Assembly (NCBI GenBank): GCA_903869595.1
Contig: CAIPZV010000023.1
Coordinates: forward strand, 1 to 49,568
DNA length: 49,568 nt
From: an uncultured beta proteobacterium
Lineage (GTDB): Bacteria; Pseudomonadota; Gammaproteobacteria; Burkholderiales; Burkholderiaceae_C
Reading direction: 5' to 3'
This document shows, piece after piece, positions 33,362-42,440 of the stretch. A program made the position numbers and the translations under genes. The notes beneath the pieces are model-generated. The model was not told where the DNA came from and made no database searches. It saw nothing but the letters and a program-made list of their open reading frames with translations. How positions within the stretch are numbered: position 1 is the stretch's first letter; each line of letters opens with the position of its first letter.

Positions 33362-33820
33362 CTATATCGATGGGCTGCTTGTTTGCGCATCCCGCGCATC
33401 ACTTGCGGGCCTTGCGCCTTCGGCGGCGCGTTCGGCATACTTATTAAAGCGCCAGGCACTGCCGTCTAAGGTGATGCGCCGCCAGGTGCCGCGTTTTTCC
33501 GCCGGGCTCATTTGCGGCCAGTGCTGCACTTCCGAAAAGCTGCGACCGCAACCTTTACAGGTTTCGTCGCCCTGGCTGGTGGAGCAAATGGCGATACAAG
33601 GCGTGTCCGGCGTGCTGTCGTACCACGCCGTCCAGGCCTCGTGCGCGGCGCGCGGCATGCTGCGCTCATCGGCTTCTGCCTCGCCGTAATAGACCAGCAA
33701 GGCATATATCTCGGCCAGCGCGCGCGTGGGGCCGGGCAGGGATACGCCATCGGGCGAAGGGCTTTTGCCGCGCCAATAGTTAATAGCCGACTCGATATCG
33801 GTAATGTGTATGCCTGCCAT
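33362..33820 (-). CDS. DUF3717 / DUF1289 fusion protein
   Basis: A 152-residue protein. Residues 1-55 (HITDIESAINYWRGKSP...ALAEIYALLVYYG) match DUF3717; residues about 70-125, with PCIAICSTSQGDETCKGCGRSFSEVQHWPQMSPAEK, match DUF1289, whose four cysteines may hold a metal. The C-terminus is low complexity. The ATG at 33820 is chosen (MAGIHITDIESAI). The first domain is typical of Burkholderiales. Function unknown; the pairing of domains in one protein seems regular in this group but I cannot verify that here. Confidence 0.78.
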   Translation of the reverse strand: MAGIHITDIESAINYWRGKSPSPDGVSLPGPTRALAEIYALLVYYGEAEADERSMPRAAHEAWTAWYDSTPDTPCIAICSTSQGDETCKGCGRSFSEVQHWPQMSPAEKRGTWRRITLDGSAWRFNKYAERAAEGARPASDARDAQTSSPSI

Positions 33821-33931
33821 GGGGGTGTGAGGTGAAGAGGCGCGATGATAGCCGCCCTCGCGCCGCAAGCCGTAGGCAGGGCTAATCCCCACGGCGCCTG
33901 GGGCCAGCAGGGGTTTTTTTAGACTGCCACC

Positions 33932-34642
33932 ATGGAACTCTTTTCAAATGCCTGGTGGTCGGCTTTGCTGGCTATTATTTTGATCGACTTGGTGCTGGCC
34001 GGGGACAACGCTATCGTCATCGCCCTAGCTGCCCGTAATCTGCCCGAACATTTACGTAAAAAAACCATTCTCTGGGGCACAGTGGGTGCTATCGGTGTGC
34101 GCACGGTCATGACCTTGGGCGTGGTCTGGTTGCTGCAAATACCCGGCCTCATGCTGGTGGGCGGCTTGGGCCTGGTGTGGGTGGCTTACAAACTGCTGGC
34201 GGATCAGGGTGAGGGTGGCCATGAAGATGGGGGCGCCAACACTTTTTGGGGCGCCATGAAAACCATCATCGTGGCCGACGCACTCATGGGCATTGACAAC
34301 GTGCTGGGCGTGGCCGGTGCTGCCCATGGCGCCATGGATTTGGTGGTCATCGGTTTGCTGATCAGCGTGCCGATTGTGGTGTTTGGTAGCTCGGTAGTGC
34401 TGCGTTTGGTGGAGCGCTTCCCCTGGATCATTGGCGTAGGCGCCGCCGTGTTGGCGCTCACCGCCGCACAAATGATTGCCAACGAGCCTTGGCTGCAAGA
34501 CTTTTTCGGCACGGCCAAAGGCGAGATTGAACAGCAGCAGCAATTGGCCCGCTGGGGCTTGTACGCCGTGGTCACCGCCGGTGTGTTGTTGGCCGGTTGG
34601 CGCAGCCAGCGCCGCGCGGTGCAAATAGCGGACCCGGTTTAA
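33932..34642 (+). CDS. TerC family membrane protein
   Basis: A 236-residue, about seven-helix membrane protein of the TerC/YjbE type. LIDLVLAGDNAIVIALAARNLPEHLR and ADALMGIDNVLGVAGAAHG hold the conserved Asp/Asn residues inside the membrane. Members are linked to manganese export or to metal loading of secreted proteins. A second TerC protein lies at 41748 on the other strand. The two are clearly different in sequence, sharing the GDNA(V/I)VIALAAR signature. The start ATG follows GACTGCCACC; no strong ribosome-binding site is seen. Confidence 0.9.
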   Translation: MELFSNAWWSALLAIILIDLVLAGDNAIVIALAARNLPEHLRKKTILWGTVGAIGVRTVMTLGVVWLLQIPGLMLVGGLGLVWVAYKLLADQGEGGHEDGGANTFWGAMKTIIVADALMGIDNVLGVAGAAHGAMDLVVIGLLISVPIVVFGSSVVLRLVERFPWIIGVGAAVLALTAAQMIANEPWLQDFFGTAKGEIEQQQQLARWGLYAVVTAGVLLAGWRSQRRAVQIADPV

Positions 34643-34680
34643 TCAGCCTGCTTGCGCCGCGCCGGACATTGGCGATGTGC

Positions 34681-36339
34681 TTAGCGTTGCTCGGTGGCCT
34701 GTTCGCGAATCAGTTGCACGATTTCGCGAGCGCGGGTGTCAACAATAGAAGCTTCAATATGGTCTGGCCCGTGCGCCCCCCACTGGCCTTTGCGCACCAA
34801 GTCTTGGGCAGCGCGCAAACGGCCTAGCGCAGCCGTCCAGTCATATTGCAAACCATCGGCCTGTGCTTGCGCGCGTATGGCCGCCACCAGACGGCCTTGC
34901 GCTTCATAGGCCGCGCCCAAAGCGCGCCAGGCGCCTAGGTCGCGCGGGTGGTCTACCGTCCACAAATACAAGGCCGTCGCTGCGCGGGCCGCGTCCCCGT
35001 TGCGCACCTGCACTTGGGCGCGTAGCAATAATTCGGCGCGCTCTAGGGACATGTCTTTGGTATCAGCGGCGCGCACCGGCGTTGCTATCGTGGTAAGTGC
35101 AAGGCCCACTTGATCCTGCGCCAGTGCAATGTCTGTGCGCAGCAGGCGCACCAAGCGATCGACCACTGGCGGCGCCCCAGCCACGCCAGCCAGCTGGGTG
35201 GCCAAAGCACCGGCCTGCGCATACGTACGCAGCTTAAGCGCCGCCAGCGCCGCGCCATACAAAGCCGCTGCCTGCTGCGCCGGGGCCTTGGTAGCCAAGA
35301 CGGCGGGCTGCACATCCGCCTGCCAGCGCTGCAAACCATCGACGCTGGTATCAGACAGCAGCCGCGCGCGCGCCGCCATCAGCAGCGCCTGCCAATCGCT
35401 TTCGAGAGGTTTGTTATTGGCTTGTTCCACGCCAATGCGGGTTTGCATGTCGGCGATGCGATCGGTGTTGAGCGGGTGGCTGCGCAAATACGGAAAACCG
35501 CCGCTGTCATTGTTGCGGCTGGACTGCTGCAATTTTTCAAACATGCTGACAAAGCCTTGGGGCGCAAAGCCCGCTTCGCTGGCCAGGCCAAAGCCGGTGC
35601 GGTCGGCCTCGCGCTCCATGTCGCGCGAGTAGTTCAGCGCGCCTTGCACCGCTAACGCCTGGCTGCCCATAATCAAGGCGTTGGCCGCGTCATAGCCGGT
35701 GTTGCCGCACTGGTTTAGCGCATTGCAACTGGACTGACTTTTACTCGCCGCAAGCAGACCCAAAATCATGCCGCCAATCATCCAGGGCGTGCGGGCTGCA
35801 TCATTTTCCGTCTTGCGCGCGAAATGGCGTTGCGTCACATGGCTCATCTCGTGGCCGAGCACCGAGGCCAGCTCATCGCGGGTCTGCACCATGCCCACCA
35901 AGCCCATGTACAAGCCGAAATACCCACCCGGCAGCGCAAAGGCGTTGACATCGCGCTCCCGCGACAAGAGTATTTCCCAGGCAAAGGCATCGTCCAAGTC
36001 CGGCCGCAGGTCGCCACGCGCGCGCGCCGCTTTGAGCAGCGGCTGCCACAGGCTTTGCACATAGTCGGTCATTACCGGGTCGTCTAGGTAATCCGGGTCG
36101 CGGTACAGGCTGCGCACAATCGAGTCGCCCAGTTTGCGCTCGGCTGCGGGTGATATAGCAGTGCCGTCGCCCAGAGCCGGCAGGCTGCTGCCGGACGCGG
36201 TCACCAGCACGGGCGTGCTTTGCGCGGAGGCAGTCACGCAAAACCCCGCCGCCGCTAAACCGGCCAAAGCGCTTAGCGCGTGTGTCGCCAGCGCCCGGTA
36301 CAGGGCGGGCGGCATTCGCGCGTGGAAAATCCTTTTCAT
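34681..36339 (-). CDS. M48 family metalloprotease, BepA-like
   Basis: A 552-residue periplasmic protease/chaperone. An N-terminal signal peptide (about 1-40, ending CVTASAQS) precedes the M48 domain with the zinc motif HEMSH at residues 163-167 and the glutamate motif EREADRTGFGLA. The C-terminal 250 residues are TPR-like (LYGAALAALKLRTYAQAGAL, RAELLLRAQVQVRNGDAARA), the BepA layout. BepA helps assemble or remove stalled outer-membrane proteins such as LptD. Start uncertain: ATGs at 36363, 36339 and 36315 are all possible; 36339 gives the most signal-like N-terminus. Confidence 0.88.
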   Translation of the reverse strand: MKRIFHARMPPALYRALATHALSALAGLAAAGFCVTASAQSTPVLVTASGSSLPALGDGTAISPAAERKLGDSIVRSLYRDPDYLDDPVMTDYVQSLWQPLLKAARARGDLRPDLDDAFAWEILLSRERDVNAFALPGGYFGLYMGLVGMVQTRDELASVLGHEMSHVTQRHFARKTENDAARTPWMIGGMILGLLAASKSQSSCNALNQCGNTGYDAANALIMGSQALAVQGALNYSRDMEREADRTGFGLASEAGFAPQGFVSMFEKLQQSSRNNDSGGFPYLRSHPLNTDRIADMQTRIGVEQANNKPLESDWQALLMAARARLLSDTSVDGLQRWQADVQPAVLATKAPAQQAAALYGAALAALKLRTYAQAGALATQLAGVAGAPPVVDRLVRLLRTDIALAQDQVGLALTTIATPVRAADTKDMSLERAELLLRAQVQVRNGDAARAATALYLWTVDHPRDLGAWRALGAAYEAQGRLVAAIRAQAQADGLQYDWTAALGRLRAAQDLVRKGQWGAHGPDHIEASIVDTRAREIVQLIREQATEQR

Positions 36340-36440
36340 ACCCGTATGATGCACCTTAAGCATGAACGCCCGGTAAATGCCGGCGCTTTATGGTCGGCAG
36401 CACTTGCCACATGAGCCACCCCCACCTTGAACTAAGAACC

Positions 36441-36935
36441 ATGAGCAATCTCACCCATTTTGACGCCCAGGGCCAGGCCCATATGGTCGATGTCGCCGGC
36501 AAAGCCAGCACCCAGCGCCGCGCCATCGCCAGCGGGCGCATCCACATGCTGCCCGCTACCTTGGCTTTGATCGAAAGCGGCACCGCCAAAAAGGGCGATG
36601 TGCTGGGCATCGCCCGTGTGGCCGCCATCATGGCGGCCAAAAAAACCAGCGAGCTGATTCCCTTGTGCCACCCCTTGGCGCTGACGCATGTATCGGTGGT
36701 GTTTGACATCCTGCACGGCGCCACCGACCCGCAGGGCAAGGACGGCGTGCGCTGCACCGCCACCGTCGAAACCGTAGGCCCCACCGGCGTAGAAATGGAA
36801 GCCCTCACCGCGGTGCAAGTGGCGCTGCTCACCATCTACGACATGTGCAAAGCGGTAGACCGCGGCATGGTGATGCAAGACATCAGCTTGCTGGAAAAGC
36901 ACGGCGGCAAGAGCGGGAGTTTTGTAAGCGGCTGA
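36441..36935 (+). CDS. moaC: Cyclic pyranopterin monophosphate synthase
   Basis: A 164-residue MoaC, the second enzyme of molybdenum cofactor synthesis. [64 protein letters not shown] are diagnostic. The ATG at 36441 is chosen; the frame is open upstream to 36390. It is divergent from the BepA-like gene, 101 bases away, and convergent with the first PglL-like gene. Confidence 0.95.
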   Translation: MSNLTHFDAQGQAHMVDVAGKASTQRRAIASGRIHMLPATLALIESGTAKKGDVLGIARVAAIMAAKKTSELIPLCHPLALTHVSVVFDILHGATDPQGKDGVRCTATVETVGPTGVEMEALTAVQVALLTIYDMCKAVDRGMVMQDISLLEKHGGKSGSFVSG

Positions 36936-36947
36936 AGCCGCAAAAGC

Positions 36948-37010
36948 CAGCAGGCTTTGCCATCGCGGGTGCCACTTTGGTGTGCCTTAGCGCTAGGGCA
37001 AAGCCAGCTG
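36948..37010. terminator. Long inverted repeat between moaC and the PglL-like gene
   Basis: CAGCAGGCTTTGCC at 36948-36961 and GGCAAAGCCAGCTG at 36997-37010 are inverted copies with one mismatch; the right arm includes the end of the ligase coding sequence. The 35-base loop is large and there is no U-run, so a classical terminator is unsure, but the position between convergent genes fits. Confidence 0.4.
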
Positions 37011-38576
37011 CGGGTGGGCCTCACGCCAGCGCCGGTAGTCTTGCGCAAATGCAGCGGCAAAACGCGGCGCGTAATACGCAATTTTGTCCTCCCGGCCCAG
37101 CACCAGCGCCGCATCCAAAATCTTTTCCACCACCTTGGCTTCGGGCGAAAAATGCAGCAAGCGCTCGCCTAGCTCCAGCAAAACCGGCGCCGTCTGCTCG
37201 GTCACTGGCGTCACCGACAGCAGCGCAAAATCCACGTGGCCGCCAAAAAACCAGGCGTCCTGCACCTTGGCGTAAGTGTCATCACGGTAGGCGGGAGCGC
37301 GCTTATCAAGGTTCATATACAACTGGCTCATGCGCCAGTAATTCCATGTCACCAGCGCGCACAGCAGCGCGAACAGCGGTACTACAAACCAAGGGGCGTA
37401 GTGGGCTAAGCCTGACCGCAGCGCCGTTTGCGCAGTCGGCGCAAGGTCTGCTGCGTCCGTGGCCGCAGCACCTGTCACCTGCTTGGCCGGAAATGCATGC
37501 AAAACCCACAAACACAGCACCACCGCCACCTGAAACGGCCCGTACCACAGCGGGTACTCCAGCAAACTGTGCAGCCCCACCATGGCCAGCAGGCCCCAGG
37601 CCAGTTGCCGCTGGGGCACGCGCTCGGCCCAGGGCTTGTGGCGCAGCAGCCATGCCAGCAGCAGCGCGCAAATCAAGATCGCCAGCGGGAGCCCCAACTC
37701 CACCGCCAATTGCAAAGGCAGGTTGTGGGCGTTGTCCAAAATCTCGCAAAAACGCACGCCTGCTAGCGGCGTGGTGTACAGCGTCATGAAATGGGCAAAG
37801 TCCAGCTCCCCCCAGCCCCATCCTGCAAGCGGCTTTTGCGTAATCAGGTAGAGGACATTGCGGTACAAAGCCACGCGGCTTTGGCAGCCGTCCGGCGTCT
37901 CGCGCATGCGCTCAAACACCGAGCCCTCCACCCCCACGGCCATCGGCAGCAAGCAGGCGGCCAGCACATAGGCAAACACCATAAAGCCCGCCAGGCCCAA
38001 GCCGTAGCGGCGCCTGCCCGGTGCTTGCGCGCTGGGTTGCCAGCACCAAGCCAAAACCACTAACAAAAGCAACTGCAAAAAACCGGTGCGCGAACTGGAG
38101 GCCGCCGAGGCAGCACACACCAAGCCAGCACCCACCAACAAAACCAAAGCCAAGCGTGCCCGCGCATACTGCGCCCACCACCACAGCAGCACCAGGCCCA
38201 TGCTGCACAAAGTGGCAAACTGATTGCGCTGGCGCAAATTGCCAAAGGCCTGGCCCAGCCCAGCGTAATTCACCCAGGGGCCCAGCATCTGCGCCTGGTC
38301 AAAGTACTGAAACAGGCCCATCAGCGCGCTCATCCCCGCCGCCAGCGCCCAGCCTGCCAGCAGCACGCGCCAGCGCGCTTCACGCGCCTTCAGCAGCGTC
38401 CAAAAACACAGCCCCAAGCCGACCGCGCCCCACCACGCCACCAGCCCGGACACCACGGTGACGGAGGGGCCAAAATGCAAGGGATTGAGCCAGGGAAAGG
38501 CCAGGCACAGAGTGGCTAGGCAATAGGCGAAGAGTTGGGGTAAGCGCGGCACGCGGGGGATTATCGGCGGCCCCAA
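36993..38576 (-). CDS. PglL/Wzy-type O-oligosaccharyltransferase (first copy)
   Basis: A 527-residue multi-pass membrane protein. The motif region NLRQRNQFATLCSMGLVLL and GWGWGELDFAHF...DNAHNLPLQLAVELGLPLAI is the Wzy_C/O-antigen-ligase active region of the PglL family, which in Neisseria and Burkholderiales attaches glycans to type IV pilin. About 11-12 helices precede a soluble C-terminal domain (YAPRFAAAFAQDYRRWREAHPQ). No ATG is available at the N-terminus: TTG at 38576 or GTG at 38552 must be used. It lies downstream of a pilin-like gene and shares topology, but little sequence, with the copy at 39195. Confidence 0.85.
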   Translation of the reverse strand: MGPPIIPRVPRLPQLFAYCLATLCLAFPWLNPLHFGPSVTVVSGLVAWWGAVGLGLCFWTLLKAREARWRVLLAGWALAAGMSALMGLFQYFDQAQMLGPWVNYAGLGQAFGNLRQRNQFATLCSMGLVLLWWWAQYARARLALVLLVGAGLVCAASAASSSRTGFLQLLLLVVLAWCWQPSAQAPGRRRYGLGLAGFMVFAYVLAACLLPMAVGVEGSVFERMRETPDGCQSRVALYRNVLYLITQKPLAGWGWGELDFAHFMTLYTTPLAGVRFCEILDNAHNLPLQLAVELGLPLAILICALLLAWLLRHKPWAERVPQRQLAWGLLAMVGLHSLLEYPLWYGPFQVAVVLCLWVLHAFPAKQVTGAAATDAADLAPTAQTALRSGLAHYAPWFVVPLFALLCALVTWNYWRMSQLYMNLDKRAPAYRDDTYAKVQDAWFFGGHVDFALLSVTPVTEQTAPVLLELGERLLHFSPEAKVVEKILDAALVLGREDKIAYYAPRFAAAFAQDYRRWREAHPQLALP

Positions 38577-38615
38577 AACGCCGCGGTTTTTAGTTAGGTC
38601 GCCTAAGCCAAGGTG

Positions 38616-39116
38616 TCAACAGCCCGCAGTCTCGCCTAAAAGGGTAAGGTTAGAGTCGCTGACACAGCCCGGAGGAGCGTATTTCGCTTCCATGTTTGTT
38701 GAGCAACTCCACGTCCCCGGCACAGAAGGCTGGTCGCTGGTTCGCTTAAGTTGAAAAACCTTGCAGTTGACTGAACGCGGGCCGTTCAGTGCGGATTGGA
38801 TGGTGAACATGCCCCCAGCATCCATGGAACCTACGACCGATATCAGCCTAGTTGCATTAGTGCTGTCATACGCTGCGCCGAAGGCACTTAACTCGGTCGC
38901 TGAGTATGCGTATACCGCACCCGTAAGCTGGCCTTGGGCTAAGGCAATACTTATTCCATCCTTCAAAGGAAGGAGTTCCGCATGCGCCGCCGCCGCATAC
39001 GTTTTTGCAACGTAATCCTGGTACACCGGCCACGCCACTGCAGTCAGCACGCCGATGATCGCGATCGTGACCATCAGCTCAATGAAGGTGAAACCTTGTT
39101 GTATAAAATTTTTCAT
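38616..39116 (-). CDS. Type IV pilin-like protein (minor pilin)
   Basis: A 166-residue prepilin. The leader is MKNFIQQG, cleaved by PilD, followed by FTFIELMVTIAIIGVLTAVAWPVYQDYVAK, the N-terminal pilin helix with Glu5 intact. The C-terminal globular part holds cysteines (VNCKVF; TWSCSTN; PPGCVSD; TAGC) able to form the D-region disulfide. The leader fixes the start at the ATG 39116, with weak support from a ribosome-binding site. It sits between two PglL-like genes. It differs from PilA at 41082 and may be a minor pilin or a second major pilin. Confidence 0.85.
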   Translation of the reverse strand: MKNFIQQGFTFIELMVTIAIIGVLTAVAWPVYQDYVAKTYAAAAHAELLPLKDGISIALAQGQLTGAVYAYSATELSAFGAAYDSTNATRLISVVGSMDAGGMFTIQSALNGPRSVNCKVFQLKRTSDQPSVPGTWSCSTNMEAKYAPPGCVSDSNLTLLGETAGC

Positions 39117-39194
39117 GTTTTGCGCCATAAAAAATGCGTCCGCCACATTTCCACAGTGAAATTTTGCGTAGGCAAATGAGTAGGCACAAAGGCA

Positions 39195-40910
39195 TCACGG
39201 CGCAGGCGCAGCGGGTGTTGCATCTGGCCAGGCAATGGTTGCAATATCGGGGTAGCTGCGCCCGTCTAGTTCCCAAGCGGCCTGCGCTTGCGTGCAACGC
39301 TCAGGCGCGCCTAATTTGCAGGTGCGTACCAACCACCAGCGCGCTCGCTCGGCCTGCCCGTTCATGGCCAAGGCAGCGGCCACTTTCCGTGATGCCGCAT
39401 GCTGCGGTGACCAAGTCGCGATAGCCTCCAAGCGCTGCAGTTCATTGGCTGTTATCGGCGCTTGCAGTACCGGGTACTCGGCCATCTCCAAGCTCGCGCG
39501 CAGATGGGTTAACAGCAGTACGTCCGGCAATGGCTGCTGCTGTTGCAGCGGCGCGAGGGCGAAGTTCGGCCCATCCTGACGGCTTTGCTCTAAGTGCGCA
39601 TAGTCTGCGACGATTAAGGTCAACAGCGCAGCCACGGCTGCTACCGCCGAGCCAACCCCCGCCCGGGGAATCAGCATCTGACGCTGCGGTAAAGCGTCCA
39701 GGCGTTGGTGCAATGCCCCCAGTACCCAAGCCAGCGGTAGCAACATGCAGGCGTATTGCAGCGGCATCTCCAGCATGGCGTGGTTGAGTGCGAACACGAC
39801 AAAAAAAACCAACACCATGTCCTGTACGGTGCACACCTGGGGCAATAGGCGCAGCAGCCAACGCCCGCCCGCCCAGACCAAACCCGCGCCCAGCAACACG
39901 CCGTTCCACAGCAGCAGGTCTAGCACCAGGTTGTGCGCCGAGATGAAGTAAGTCACCATCGCAGGAAACCGCTCCGCCACCGCCAATTGCGCCGCATAAA
40001 TCTGGCCCCAGCCGAAACCCTGCAAAGGCTGATCGGCCAGCGCCTGCAACGCCATGCGCCAAATTACCAGCCGTGCGTGCGCGCTCGATGAGCTGGTGAC
40101 CGTTTGCTCGTCAACTCCAAAGTGCAGTGTCGCAACCAGTACCACGCACAGCACAAAATACAGCGCCAGCGCGAGCACCAGCCACAGCACGTTGCGCGAA
40201 GGCAGTAGCGTGCGCCATTGCAGCGTGCCTAGCAGCACCAGCGTAAGCCCCAGCCACGCCGTTCGCGAACCCGTGAGCGCCACGCCCCACAACAAGCAGG
40301 CCGCCAGCGCGGTCGCGCTCCAATAGCCCAAGCGCCGCTGCGCCGCCGCCCAAGCCAAGGCACACAGGCCCCAGCAGAGAAAAGTGGCAGCAATATTGGG
40401 CTGGGCAAAATTGCCGGCCGGGCGCTGCGGGCCGTCCAAGTCCAGCCACCACTGCGCGCTGCCTGCATGCCCCAGCCATTGCAGGCATTGCATGCCCACG
40501 GTCAGCAGCGCGGCCAGCCCCACGGCGGCAAACAGCGCGTCTAGCCCGCGCCCCGGGGCCACGCTTTCACAGCGGTGGCCGCACCAAAGCGCTAAGGCAA
40601 AACCGGCCAAATAGGCGCAGGCCATCCAGGCCACGCCAGCAAAGTAAATCAGCCCTAAGGCCCACTGCACAAGCGGTACCAGGGGCAGCAGCAGCCACAC
40701 TGCAAAGTCTGCTGGGAGGGCCCAAGGCCCGCGGGTGCGCCACAGCAGGGCCAGGGCGATGCCCATGAAAGCGCAGGCGCACCAGGCGTCGCGCGCAAAA
40801 TCCGGATAGGGTGCCAGCAGCCAGCCCAGTGCCAAACCAGCGGCCCACAGCCCATGCCAATCGCGCGATGCGCTGGCATGTTGGCGGTGTGCGGGGTTCA
40901 GGGTGTACAT
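39195..40910 (-). CDS. PglL/Wzy-type O-oligosaccharyltransferase (second copy)
   Basis: A 571-residue multi-pass membrane protein of the PglL family. RPAGNFAQPNIAATFLCWGLCAL, TGSRTAWLGLTLVLLG and GFGWGQIYAAQLAVAE...ISAHNLVLDLLLWNGVLLG are the O-antigen ligase signatures; the soluble C-terminal part (AERARWWLVRTCKLGAPERCTQAQAAWE) resembles the TPR-like ends of PglL_A proteins. The ATG at 40910 is chosen. It follows PilA across a strong terminator and is upstream of the minor pilin gene. Together with the other copy it is expected to glycosylate pilins. Confidence 0.87.
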   Translation of the reverse strand: MYTLNPAHRQHASASRDWHGLWAAGLALGWLLAPYPDFARDAWCACAFMGIALALLWRTRGPWALPADFAVWLLLPLVPLVQWALGLIYFAGVAWMACAYLAGFALALWCGHRCESVAPGRGLDALFAAVGLAALLTVGMQCLQWLGHAGSAQWWLDLDGPQRPAGNFAQPNIAATFLCWGLCALAWAAAQRRLGYWSATALAACLLWGVALTGSRTAWLGLTLVLLGTLQWRTLLPSRNVLWLVLALALYFVLCVVLVATLHFGVDEQTVTSSSSAHARLVIWRMALQALADQPLQGFGWGQIYAAQLAVAERFPAMVTYFISAHNLVLDLLLWNGVLLGAGLVWAGGRWLLRLLPQVCTVQDMVLVFFVVFALNHAMLEMPLQYACMLLPLAWVLGALHQRLDALPQRQMLIPRAGVGSAVAAVAALLTLIVADYAHLEQSRQDGPNFALAPLQQQQPLPDVLLLTHLRASLEMAEYPVLQAPITANELQRLEAIATWSPQHAASRKVAAALAMNGQAERARWWLVRTCKLGAPERCTQAQAAWELDGRSYPDIATIAWPDATPAAPAP

Positions 40911-41023
40911 GGTCGTGCGTCGGCTTGGCTTGCCTGCGGCCCAGCTTGCTGCGGGCGCTGCGTGATAAACGCGGGCCCTACGCCGACGCGCAAAGGCCGC
41001 GTGCAAACCCAGGGCGCACAAGC

Positions 41024-41054
41024 AAAAAAGCAGCGGGGTAGGCCCGCTGCTTTT
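41024..41054 (-). terminator. Rho-independent terminator of pilA
   Basis: A perfect 12-base stem, AAAAGCAGCGGG (41026-41037) with CCCGCTGCTTTT (41043-41054) and a 5-base loop; on the minus strand the stem is followed by TTTTTT. This is the strongest terminator in the window and ends the pilA transcript before the second PglL gene. Confidence 0.9.
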
Positions 41055-41081
41055 GGGTGCGCTTAAATTAGCGCTATCAAA

Positions 41082-41558
41082 TTAAATAGCGGTAAGCGTG
41101 GCGCCGGCAGTACAACCCACCGGCGTAAACTTACTGTTTGCATCTGTTGTGCAAGACCAGGTGCCAGTAGTGGAATTGGTATCTGCGCTTCGCTTCAGGT
41201 GTATCAATTTGCCTGCGATAGAACCAGAACCCTTCAATGTGCATTGCACGGTCGACACGCCGGTAGCAGCAGTGATAGCAATTTTGTAAGTGCAACGGGC
41301 GCTGGTTCCCGAAGTTAGCCCGTAAGGCAGCAGCTCGGCGTTAGTAGCGGCTGTAACGTCTGCCGTGATTGAGCCGGCATTTAGGGCAAGTTCCACTTGG
41401 GTTTTGGTGGGGGCAATTTCAGCCAAGCCCGCAGTTACTTGCGATTTGGAGATGTAGTCTTGGTAGGCCGGAATCGCAACCGCCGCCAGAACACCGATGA
41501 TCGCGATCACGATCATCAACTCAATCAGGGTGAAACCCTTTTGCATGCTATTTCTCAT
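41082..41558 (-). CDS. pilA: Type IV pilin, major subunit
   Basis: A 158-residue prepilin with leader MRNSMQKG and the mature N-terminus [33 protein letters not shown], the classical type IVa pilin helix. The C-terminal part holds a disulfide-capable pair near the end (TGTWSCTTD...TPVGCTAG), the D-region. The ATG at 41558 has GGGAG 8 bases before it; the frame is open upstream to 41606. It has its own terminator and an AT-rich leader upstream, both typical of a highly expressed pilin. The neighbouring PglL-like ligases suggest its glycosylation. Confidence 0.95.
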   Translation of the reverse strand: MRNSMQKGFTLIELMIVIAIIGVLAAVAIPAYQDYISKSQVTAGLAEIAPTKTQVELALNAGSITADVTAATNAELLPYGLTSGTSARCTYKIAITAATGVSTVQCTLKGSGSIAGKLIHLKRSADTNSTTGTWSCTTDANSKFTPVGCTAGATLTAI

Positions 41559-41668
41559 GAAAAACTCCCTATCAATAAACAAAAAAAGTGGATTTACAGT
41601 GGCCATTTGCTAAATTAATGTTTTTTGCAAAACTACTGATTTTGGCAATGGTTATCAAATGATACACC

Positions 41669-41692
41669 AAAAATAAGACGGCACCTTATTTT
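41669..41692 (-). terminator. AT-rich hairpin between terC and pilA
   Basis: AAAATAAG at 41670-41677 and CTTATTTT at 41685-41692 form a perfect 8-base stem with a 7-base loop; a T-run follows on the minus strand. It is 56 bases past the TerC stop and 112 bases before the pilA start, so it probably ends the TerC transcript. Confidence 0.55.
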
Positions 41693-41747
41693 GTTGATTT
41701 CTTAAAAAGCGGGCTGGGCTTGGCGGGCCCGCGCCGCCTGACCCTGC

Positions 41748-42440
41748 TTAGTGCGCGGGCGTGTCGTCTTGTTCGTGGCGCTTTTGCAGCCAGCGCCCTG
41801 GCAGCAGCACCAGGGCTGCGCCCAGGGCCGGGCCGGCTTGGTGCAGCCAGTGGGCGTTTTCCAGCAGCGGGGCCAGCACTTTGTCGCTAACCACCGTCTC
41901 GCCGCCCACCCAGCCAATCAGCGCCGCGCCCAGCGTCACTACAACGGGGAAGCGCTCCATCAGGCGGATCATCAAGGTGCTGCCGAAGATGACCAGCGGA
42001 ATGCTGATCGCCAGGCCCAGCACCAGCAGCACCATGTTGCCATTGGCGGCAGCGGCCACGGCAATCACGTTGTCCAGGCTCATCACCAGGTCGGCTATCA
42101 AGATAGTGCGTATGGCCGCCATCATGGAGCCGTATTGTTTTTCTTCGCCCTCGTCGTCGCCGTGATCGGACAGGAGTTGCACGCCTATCCACAAAAGCAG
42201 CGCGCCGCCCACGATTTGTAAATAGGGCAGGGCCAGCAATTGCACCGCCACCACCGTCAGCACGATACGCAAGACCACGGCAGCGCCGGATCCAAACAAG
42301 ACGGCTTGTCTTTGCTGCTCCGGCGGCAAGCTGCGCGCCGCCAGGGCGATGACAACTGCGTTATCACCCGAGAGGATGATGTTGATCCAGATGATTTTTA
42401 GTAGCCCAAGCCAGAACTCGGGGGTTTGCAGCATTTCCAT
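41748..42440 (-). CDS. TerC family membrane protein (second copy)
   Basis: A 230-residue membrane protein. IIWINIILSGDNAVVIALAARSLPPEQQ and IADLVMSLDNVIAVAAAANG hold the conserved intramembrane Asp/Asn residues; about seven helices are expected. It is the paralogue of the protein at 33932. This copy lies next to sucC-sucD, an order I know from other Comamonadaceae. Putative metal (Mn) efflux or metal loading; substrate unknown. Confidence 0.9.
   Translation of the reverse strand: MEMLQTPEFWLGLLKIIWINIILSGDNAVVIALAARSLPPEQQRQAVLFGSGAAVVLRIVLTVVAVQLLALPYLQIVGGALLLWIGVQLLSDHGDDEGEEKQYGSMMAAIRTILIADLVMSLDNVIAVAAAANGNMVLLVLGLAISIPLVIFGSTLMIRLMERFPVVVTLGAALIGWVGGETVVSDKVLAPLLENAHWLHQAGPALGAALVLLPGRWLQKRHEQDDTPAH

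Noticed and set aside
41559..41747. Sigma-54 promoter for pilA
   Set aside because: I looked for the GG-N10-GC arrangement of the -24/-12 elements upstream of pilA and found no convincing match; only a general AT-rich leader is present.
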